A stretch of 64,000 bases of DNA from Sophora flavescens (taxonomy: Eukaryota; Streptophyta; Magnoliopsida; Fabales; Fabaceae). Positions 56,689 to 64,000 of the stretch are shown here, piece by piece. Every line of letters begins with the position of its first letter. Position 1 is the stretch's first letter. Under the pieces are notes generated by a model. The model did no database searches. It saw only the letters and a list, made by a program, of their open reading frames with translations, and was not told where the DNA came from. The stretch is from the NCBI GenBank assembly GCA_030762895.1, contig CM061069.1, positions 103,185,923 to 103,249,922 of the forward strand. Direction: 5' to 3'. Made by a program: the position numbers and the translations under genes.

Positions 56689-58098
56689 TGTTGGTGTAAG
56701 CCCTAGAGGCCAATGTATTTCTTTAGACTTACATTTGTATCTTGCTATTTTATATATATATATATGATATGAGGCATTTCAGTTTATTGTGTTACTTGTT
56801 TAAACATAATAAAGTCCTTAGAATAGAAATTTCAGTTCAATAGAATATCAAGTATATGACTTGATCGTGAGACACTATTGAACAATGAAATCCTATTCTT
56901 AAATATCCGTAGTCAATTATTTTATTAATAAGGACAATAATAATACAATTGAGACTATTATGTGTGCATACTGATGACCACATCTCACGGGTCATGGATA
57001 TGAGATATCGAGTTGCCACATAGGTACACATTAAGGTAATGATGTACTGGATTGACCCACCATGAGAACACTACATGGAGCGTTATGTGAGTGTCATAAG
57101 TAGTTCTCATAGTGACAATGGTGCATACAATCCTTCGACCTGAAATCACTACGATCCCTACATGAGGAGTCGTGTGCTTTAATATCGTCAAACGTCATCT
57201 GTAATAGGATGATTATAAAGATGTTCATTGGGCATACCACGAGCCATGCAGAGGGATGTGAGTGACCTAGATGGGATTTGTCCCTCCTACATGACAGGAG
57301 TAATATCTGTGGGCCCCCTGATAGAGTGAGACTGTAAAATGCATGGCCATGCTGAAATGAGTCAATATGAGATATTGACCTCATTTGTTGTTAAGTCTAC
57401 TCGGGTATCAGGGAACATGATATTGAACTATACAAGGGTGACACATTCTATGACTTGTGTTCAATATAGATATATGGACAAAGGGATAATAATGCACATG
57501 AATATTTGTCACAGAAAGGTTTCGTCAAATCACTGACTTTCTCACTACTTAGGTAGCAGTGATGTATTGCTAGATACCGCTCACTGTTTGTAATATTAAA
57601 TGGGATTTAATGTTACTACTAACGTTTTGGGAACCTATAGGGTCACACACATAAGAGCGGATTAAATGAAGCATTAAAAGGAGAGTTGGACTTTCCTATT
57701 GGGCCTAGCGCATAGTACATGGGCTTAGGTCAAGTGTTGCTCACTAACTAACTTAAGGAGGTGCTATTATAAGTAGAACACTTAAGTTGTTGTGCAAACA
57801 CGGTTGATAACCTAGCCGCACAAAAGAGAGTAAGTGTGAACAGCAAAGTCTCGGTTTTGTAGCTAGCACTGTGAGACAGAGACGCTTCGGTTCGTGACGT
57901 TGGACGCTCACGGAATCCGCTCGTGTGGATACCTCTAGAGACACCATTCGTGCGGTGTTCGTGATAGACGAATTTCAACCAACAGCCATCGCATCAAAAG
58001 GTAAACCTTCTAATCATGAATCATGACCATTCGCAAGGATCCTTCGATGGGAATTTTTCCGCTGCGTTTTATTTTGTTTTATACGCAAATTCCCAACA
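56689..58098 (+). repeat. 3' LTR of the Angela/BARE-like element
   Basis: 1410 bp, same ends as the 5' LTR, followed by the CATGA duplication and the resumed family C sequence. Confidence 0.9.
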
Positions 58099-58103
58099 CA
58101 TGA

Positions 58104-58317
58104 CCCTAGTCACGTGATAGTACCCGACGCCATACAGTTGAAAGAGAACTTGACGTTTGAGGTGTTACCCCTTCGAGTTGAGGATAGGAGGGTGAAGCAG
58201 CTAAGAGGCAAGGAGATTCCTTTGGTCAAAGTGGTTTGGAGTAGGGCAACTGAGGAAAGCGTTACCTGGGAGCTGGAAAACAAGATGATGGAAGCGTACC
58301 CGCGCCTTTTCGTTTGA
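58104..58317 (+). pseudogene. Integrase C-terminus and chromodomain, family C copy 2
   Basis: This continues the integrase interrupted at 34003. The text is VIVPDAIQLKENLTFEVLPL and then the chromodomain VEDRRVKQLRGKEIPLVKVV, WSRATEESVTWELENKMMEA, ending YPRLFV and TGA. Unlike copy 1 the chromodomain is free of stops here. AATTTCGAGGACGAAATG and the polypurine tract AAGCGGGGTGGAAT (58351-58364) follow, as in copy 1. Confidence 0.88.
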
Positions 58318-58364
58318 GATACGTAGAAATTTCGAGGACGAAATGTTTATAAGCGGGGTGGAAT

Positions 58365-60348
58365 TCTAACACCCTGCTTTTTCGTTAAGTACTTTTATAA
58401 ACTTGTTTGGTTCTTTAAGATAATTTTTTTAAGTTAAAATAGTTGGCTAAGGGCTTAGTGAGATTTTTGGCTTAAAAGTCCATTTCTGGTGCATGAGCAC
58501 GTCCGTGCTCATTAGCCAGCACGCCCGTGCTTAGAAGGCTGAAGCGTGTTTCAGTTTTTAAGTTGAGCACGCACGTGCTCAATATGTGGACCGCGTTTCG
58601 CTAACGCTAAGTCCAGCACGACCGTGCTCAACGGGGAGAACGACCGTGCTAAGGTCCAGCCTATATAAGTTTGGCATAAAAACTGAGGGTTAACGTGAAA
58701 CCCTATTTTTTTGGTTACAGCAGCCACTGTTGCGACCTAGTGTGCCTCCTTCCCTATTTCCTCTTCATCCAATGCTATAGTGGAGTTTTGGAAGCCGGTT
58801 GGGAAGCTTGTTTGATATGTTTCAGTTTAGAGGTAAGGTTCCCTTCCCTTGTGGTTTCCTTTCATAATTTTTGAATAGGAAACTAATGGGTTTGTGTTTG
58901 GTTTGGCTAAGGTTGAGTTTGTGTTGAGCCGCTCTGGGAACTGAGGGCAATTTGCTGTTAGGAGCTTAAGTTGGAGCAAACTTCAATCCAGTTATGGGGA
59001 GAAGGTAGTGTATATCATAGGCATTGGGGGTAGTGTAAGGTAAAGGGGTTCCCATGACTCCGGCTTATTGTGTATGTGTATATGATTATTATGATGGTTT
59101 GTTTGATTATGATAACATGATCTTGGTTGTTAATATGTTGTTTATATGCCTATGTTCATACTACGTTCTTGATGTTTATGTTGGTTATATGAACATGATG
59201 ATATGTTGATGGTTGCTATTGGCATAATGTTGTTGGTTGAATGGTTGATACCATGATTGTGATGATAGTGTTGTTACTATGTTGATAATAACATTTAGTC
59301 TTTGAATATGTTGTTAACTAGCTTAGTATTAATAGAATTAATCCCTGAATTTAATCGGCTAAAATTGATGTTGAACTCTGCCCAGAACAGTATTGTCTTG
59401 TGTTGAGCACGACCGTTGTGGACAGGGAGCACGCCCGTGCTCCCAGTTTGAATTCGGGAAAATGGCCGCTCTCATTCAGCACGGTCGTGCGAGTAGAGAG
59501 CACGCACGCCGTGTAGCTGAGCACGACCGTGCTGCTCAAAAGGAAGCACGATCGTGCTCCACTTAAGTGGCAGCACGCCCGTGCTGGGGTTAAGCACGAC
59601 CGTGCTCACCCCTCTGGACATAATTTGAAATTAAGGACTTAAACAGGGGTTTTTAACCCCAATCTCCCCAACGATGATGATGACATAGTTAATCAATGAT
59701 GAAGGTTAGATCACTTAATTAAGGACTAATTAAGATGGTTAAGTCGGTAACGTTGGGTTACCGCACGTTGATGAGTTGTACCTAGGTGCTTTTGGCCAAG
59801 GGAACCTTGACCCCGCAGTTTGGGTCTAAGGTGCTGTTGATGTTGTACCTTGGTGACCGAGAGTTTGCTCCAAAGGGACCTTGACCCGGTTGGGTTTAAG
59901 GTGTTGCGGTTGATTCCGCTAAAGGTTTGAGTGTTGCGGTAGATTCCGCTGCGGTCGATTCCGTTGCGGTCTTCGGTTGATTCCGTCGAAGCAAAGGAGG
60001 TGGCGGTCGTCCGTTGTTTGTTGTATGCTGCATGCATCATTGGAGATGTTGTTGTTGGTGGATATTCGACATAGGGGAGGTCTTCCTTGAGTACGGCGAT
60101 CTGGCCATCCACGGTAGGTTACCCAAGCTTTGGTAACCATGCGCCCCCGTGAAGAGGCATTCATTGGTTTGATGTGTTTGCTATCTAAGGAGTAGATTCT
60201 CCGGCGTTGAGTAGATTCTCAATGTGGATATTTAACTTCTAAGTCGTTCATCCTGAGTTAGTGTGGATCCACATGCATGTTGGAGTAGTGGAGTAGTGTT
60301 GCATTTCACTACATAGCATACTTGGTTAATATGATGTTGATTGGATGT

Positions 60349-60400
<52 letters not shown>

Positions 60401-60875
60401 CTATGTTGATGTATGTTATGATGATGCTATGCTGTATGTTTTACCTTGCTTCCTATCTCCATGTTGTATATGTTTACATGATTCTTACTCCCCGTTCTTT
60501 GTTTATTTGTTTAGCCTCATTGGCACCTTGCAGAGAATGGCGAGCAGTCAGGAGAGGAGTGACTCTGAGGAGCCACCACTCATAGTTAGGGCCTTTCTTG
60601 TTAGTTAGTTGTTCAGTTGTATCTGAGGATATTTTCCGGAACGGTTATACCAGCTCTGTTGTGATATCGGGGTTGGGTTATGTTTATGCTATACGTTGTA
60701 TATCTTCTGGTTTATTTGTTTTAAACTTGTTTTATTTTCCGCGTTTTGAGAACTCGTTCATGTGGGACCTTTCTACCCATGGACAAATGTTTTATTTAAT
60801 CCAGTAAATGCATGTTTTCTTTTATATCCTTATCTTTAAATTGCTTTATAACATGCGGGGTAGCAGGGTGTCACA
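58365..60875 (+). repeat. Family C 3' LTR of copy 2
   Basis: 2511 bp, starting TCTAACACCC (the usual TG mutated to TC) and ending GCAGGGTGTCACA. It is longer than the central LTR mainly because of a (TA)n tract at 60350-60398 and an extra palindrome near 58495. The sequence differs from the central LTR by several percent. Confidence 0.86.
58495..58669 (+). promoter_or_regulatory. Palindrome cluster and TATA box, family C 3' LTR
   Basis: GCACG-type palindrome cores lie at 58497 and 58519 (step 22), 58567 (single) and 58616 and 58638 (step 22). TATATAAG is at 58662-58669. A second cluster at 59405-59610 has cores at 59407 and 59429, 59479 and 59500, 59521 and 59546, and 59573 and 59594. Confidence 0.7.
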
Positions 60876-61746
60876 CCATTCATATTCACTATTCTTTTCA
60901 TTGCTTGATGTAGATGTGTTGCCTTCAGCTGTCCGCCTTTTAAATCGACATGATCACGAGTAAAATGACCCTTCTTTCCACAATTATAACATTCGAAATT
61001 ATGGGATTTGCTCATTGAAGCTTTGATTCTTGTCTGCTCCCCCTACTTGGTTGCTTCTGTTTTGGCCTTTCTTTGAGTTGTCATACTTATCTGCATGTTG
61101 ATTTCTCGATATGTTTTGCCTTTTGTTGCTGAAAAGTGCTTCTTCTTCATTCTTCAAAGAAACACCAGCTACTTGCTTTACAAGAGTCTCCTGGTTAGCT
61201 AGAAGATTTTCTAACTCTTCTAGTGATGGTTGAACTAGCCATCCTTGGATTGCTGTGATGAAACTTCTATATTCATGCTTTAAGCCATGAATAATAATTC
61301 TTCTTTTCCGATCATCATTGATATTTGAAGCAGCATCTAATTCATAGATCTCCCGACATAAAGACTTTACTTTTGTAAAATACTGATTTATCGTCAAATC
61401 ACGTTGTGAGAGACATCAGTTCATTTTCCAAAAGTTGTAGTCTCAAGTCATTCTTCTTAGAAGATCGTGAGACAAAAACATTCCAAGCCTCCTTTGGAGT
61501 TGTTGTATGCCGAATGTGTTCCACCATCTCCTCCTCAATGGTCGTCTTTATCACGAACGTTGCTTTTCTAGTTTTGATGCGCCACTTTCTCAAAGATTCT
61601 GCATCTGTTGTTGGTGTGGTCTCACTTCCGTTGACAACTTCCCATAAATCTTGACCTTGCAAATATGATTCTATGCAAGTCTTTCATGTGTTATAGTTTT
61701 GATTGTTGAGTTTCTTGATGCAGCCAACAGAGATAAAATCTGCCAT
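60876..61746 (-). pseudogene. Copia Gag (UBN2 type), truncated
   Basis: The likely start is at 61746 on the minus strand (MADFISVGCIKKLNNQNYN). A TGA soon after replaces the expected Trp codon. LQGQDLWEVVNGSETT, VEHIRHTTTPKEAWNVFVSR and NDLRLQLLENELMSL follow. A frameshift near 61405 leads to LTINQYFTKVKSLCREIYEL and HGLKHEYRSFITAIQGW. After another shift near 61000, ECYNCGKKGHFTRDH is a zinc knuckle with the last Cys changed to His. The sequence is cut at 60876 by the end of the family C LTR, so protease and pol are absent. Confidence 0.85.
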
Positions 61747-61940
61747 CGTGATAACTTGTTATAACTTCCTTAGTAATAGGAAAGTTTGGTCCCGGACCAA
61801 CAAGCTTTACAGTCCCTGACCGTGCACGAGCAGAGTCTCCACTAATGGAACCTCCGATTTGGTACCTCCATTAATAGTCCCTGACTATTAGACTTTCTTG
61901 GGCAGCACCTCAACTCTCCAGCACCTCACCTGGTCCTAGA

Positions 61941-61960
61941 CCGTATGGCTCTTGATACCA
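61941..61960 (-). promoter_or_regulatory. Primer binding site of the truncated copia element
   Basis: On the minus strand TGGTATCAAGAGCCATACGG lies 2 nt from the LTR end CTCTCAACA. It resembles the Met-tRNA site with one extra A. Confidence 0.7.
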
Positions 61961-61962
61961 AA

Positions 61963-62308
61963 TGTTGAGAGAAAAAAGGCAACAAGGAGCTAACTTTCTA
62001 TCACACACACACGCACCAGGGAAGGGAAGGGAGAATTTGAATTGGATTCAATTCATTAAAACACACAACAAACATACATCATGTATGCCTTATATAGGCT
62101 TACAAATATAATAAAATAAGAAGAAACTTAGGAACTAAGTAAACTTAGTAATTAAGATATTAAGAGACTTATCAACTAAGTAAGCTTTGGGTGGCTATTA
62201 GTTGTAAAGATGGTGTCATCATTAGTCAAATTTTACAACTCATTTTTGACTTGACATCTTTCTAAGATATAATAATAATTGACTTTCTTAATAGTTTACG
62301 CATAGAAA
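61963..62308 (-). repeat. 5' LTR of the truncated copia element (outer end uncertain)
   Basis: On the plus strand it begins TGTTGAGAGAAAAAAGG. The minus strand has CCTATATAAGGCATACATG near 62085-62100 as a TATA region. The outer end is placed at a CA near 62308 only by typical length, so it may be off by tens of bases. The partner LTR is not in the window. Confidence 0.5.
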
Positions 62309-63560
62309 ATTAGTATGAGGACTAAGATGTTATAATAAGCAACATCGCATGTTGATCAATGGTAATATTGAAACCAAGAATTAGACATCAGCTATTGCTT
62401 TCCTGCTATGAATTAAATATCATTCACAAGAGTTTCAGCTTTTTCGTATAGGATTGAAGCTTTAAATGGCAAAGTCATTACCACATCACGGCACATGAGA
62501 ATTTAGCTCTCATTAGAGCACATAAAAGGTGAATGAATGGTTTTTTTCCAAACCAAAGACAATCAACTGAAGTAATAACTATTGAAGAGTAAAATCAAAA
62601 GTTGGCATTTCAATATTTGAATAAAGATATTTATGAAAATTCATGAGTAGTAATTGCAATATTTATCACCTATTTATGGTAATTCATGCTAGCAACAATC
62701 ACAATATTCATTAAATATGACAAAAATATTTATGATAATTTATGTGCGTGGCAATTACCTATTTATGGTAATTTATGCTAGCAGTAATTCAAATATTTAT
62801 CACCCATTTGTGCCAATTCAGGTGAGCGACAATCATAATATTTATCAAATATTATGAAATTTCATGATCACTATATCTTTTATTTTTTACTTTTGAAAAC
62901 CGTTTTGTACCTTTTTGAATCAATGATCCTCTTTAATATTTCTCTAAGACCAAAATCATTTAATTTAGACCTTTTCGAATCAAGAGAAACGGTGCAACCA
63001 AGAGTAATTGTGTTTAAGTGTGCTTTTAATAAAAATAGCACGTTAATAGTTACCAAAAAACAAGACAATAAAAACCTGTATAGCGAAGGCGACTCCAGAA
63101 TCCATAATCCACCGATCCCGCGTATAACATTGTAAAGGTTTCTCCACCAGAGTGGTAAGCCTGGGACTTTTCTTAGTCGAGAACTTGTATACTTAAGAAT
63201 AAAATGGACACTGATAAAGTTGGCCCAATATTTTAGTAGATCCCTTTTTCAAAGGAAACAATTTTTCATTACCTTAAAAGAACATTAGTTTCAGCACATA
63301 GACTTTCAATGATGAGTATGTGCAATGAGTCACACTGTATTTCAAGCTCATTAAACAATAATAGTTATATTTTAATAAGGAGAGGATAAGAAATACCAAA
63401 AACCTAGTAACTTTCCTGGGTGTGTAAAACAAATCCCATTCTCCCCTTCAAGCAAGTTGTAACGTCGGTAATTATGGTGGTTCACCCAAAGAAAAACGAC
63501 TTGGGGAGTTAGTAATTCGGTGGTAGGTGATATGTGTGGTCGGGGAAGAGTTTTACCGCG
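62309..63560. other. AT-rich leader-like region, no gene seen
   Basis: At 62640-62870 a degenerate repeat of about 60 bp with ATTTATGGTAATTTATGCTA and AATATTTATCA-like blocks is present. The rest is AT-rich. The part next to 63560 is probably the leader of the element whose LTR starts at 63581. Confidence 0.5.
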
Positions 63561-63578
63561 GCCCCACGGTGGGCGCCG
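63561..63578 (-). promoter_or_regulatory. Primer binding site of a Tat/Ogre-like element
   Basis: On the minus strand GGCGCCCACCGTGGGGC follows the LTR end closely. This is the site commonly seen in Tat/Ogre-type plant gypsy elements; the call rests on that short motif. Confidence 0.6.
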
Positions 63579-63580
63579 AA

Positions 63581-64000
63581 TGTTCCGTCACAAAAACCTC
63601 ACTCCCGAGATCATTTTACTGAGAACCTCGGTTGAGGAATATTTCCGGATATAGCTTGACAGAATTGGTCATTATGCTCCTACTTATCCCGTATGGGAAT
63701 CAAGGCTAAACATAGTTCTGATTAGGGATTCACCCAATTTGAGTGAGTGTTTGAGTATATGACTATTGTCCCCTTTCTTCTAGGAAGGATCCCTCTTTAT
63801 ATAGGCCTTGTTTATTAATGGGGTAATTAAGGTCAATAACCCTTGGGGAGAGAATGTCTCGTCCCATTTAGGCTAATATCATTTTTACTGGATTGCCTCC
63901 AACACTTGTTATGGTTGTCATATTTGCTAAAAAATAGGGAATATCGGGAGTGGGGGCGCCTCCTGGGAAGCCTTTGTCCAAATCTGATCCCTTGATTATG
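63581..64000 (-). repeat. LTR of a Tat/Ogre-like element, partial
   Basis: On the plus strand it starts TGTTCCGTCACAAAAACC and runs off the window. On the minus strand CCTATATAAAGAGGGATCC near 63780-63805 is a TATA region. The element would be transcribed leftwards, but no coding part is present in the window. Confidence 0.6.

Larger units (their letters stand above)
34004..58098 (+). mobile_element. Ty1/copia element, Angela/BARE-like, with two younger insertions
   Basis: The LTRs are 34004-35411 and 56689-58098, with TG and CA ends and a perfect 5-bp duplication CATGA (33999-34003 and 58099-58103). PBS TGGTATCAGAGCC lies 1 nt after the 5' LTR, and GTGGGAGAT precedes the 3' LTR. The LTR start TGTTGGTGTAAGCCCTAGAG resembles BARE/Angela LTRs, which is the basis of the lineage call. 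Without the inserts at 35837-45910 and 50780-56021 the element is about 8.8 kb. The coding region has a handful of frameshifts and one in-frame stop. Confidence 0.9.
30474..60875 (+). mobile_element. Family C chromovirus, copy 2, split by a 24-kb nested insertion
   Basis: The internal region runs from the PBS at 30479 through gag, protease, truncated RT and integrase to 34003, where the copia element 34004-58098 interrupts it. It resumes at 58104 within the integrase C-terminus and ends in the 3' LTR 58365-60875. The join is exact: CATGA precedes the copia and is repeated after it, and the text after it (CCCTAGTCACGTGATAG) matches copy 1 at 27773. Copy 2 lacks about 740 bp of RT and RNase H. 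Confidence 0.87.

Overview
The window looks like nuclear DNA of a flowering plant, probably a dicot and possibly a legume; that last point is a weak inference from the style of the TIR and LTR repeats. No host gene, tRNA or functional rRNA gene can be supported. Almost every base belongs to transposable elements, many nested inside one another, as in pericentromeric or other heterochromatic plant DNA. Most element genes carry stops and frameshifts.

Layout. 1-6729 is the 3' part of an Athila-type Ty3/gypsy element (gag end, protease, reverse transcriptase, RNase H, integrase, 3' LTR). 6730-7597 is repeat-rich DNA. 7607-19217 is a Mutator-like TIR element with a perfect 9-bp target duplication. 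It is inflated by a solo LTR (7768-9718) and by a minus-strand SIRE/Maximus-type copia element (10375-18725, TSD TACTA), whose left LTR holds a Cassandra LTR with its 5S-rRNA-like segment. 19530-24565 is a truncated Tekay/Del-like chromovirus, and 24566-24888 is a reversed Athila-like LTR piece. 24889-60875 is a tandem pair of chromovirus copies (called family C here) sharing one central LTR. The second copy is split by a 24-kb nest.

The nest. An Angela/BARE-like copia element (34004-58098, TSD CATGA) sits in family C copy 2. Inside that copia lie a minus-strand non-autonomous chromovirus-like element with 3.2-kb LTRs (35837-45910, TSD CCTAG) and a non-autonomous Athila-type element (50780-56021, TSD TATGC). 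The LTR pairs of the two inner elements are nearly identical, and those of the host copia are more diverged, which fits the nesting order. 60876-62308 is a truncated minus-strand copia gag with its PBS and LTR, and 63581-64000 is the start of a Tat/Ogre-like LTR.

How the parts relate. The non-autonomous Athila-type element shares LTR architecture and 3' untranslated sequence with the coding element at the left edge, so the two look like an autonomous/non-autonomous pair. It keeps one intact 353-codon ORF, part of which matches the protease-RT spacer of the coding element.

The most unusual signal is in the LTRs. GC-rich palindromes of three classes (13, 16 and 17 bp) occur in pairs separated by a linker of about 6 nt whose sequence is not conserved. 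They lie just upstream of the TATA box in both the Athila-type and the family C LTRs, which belong to different Ty3/gypsy lineages.
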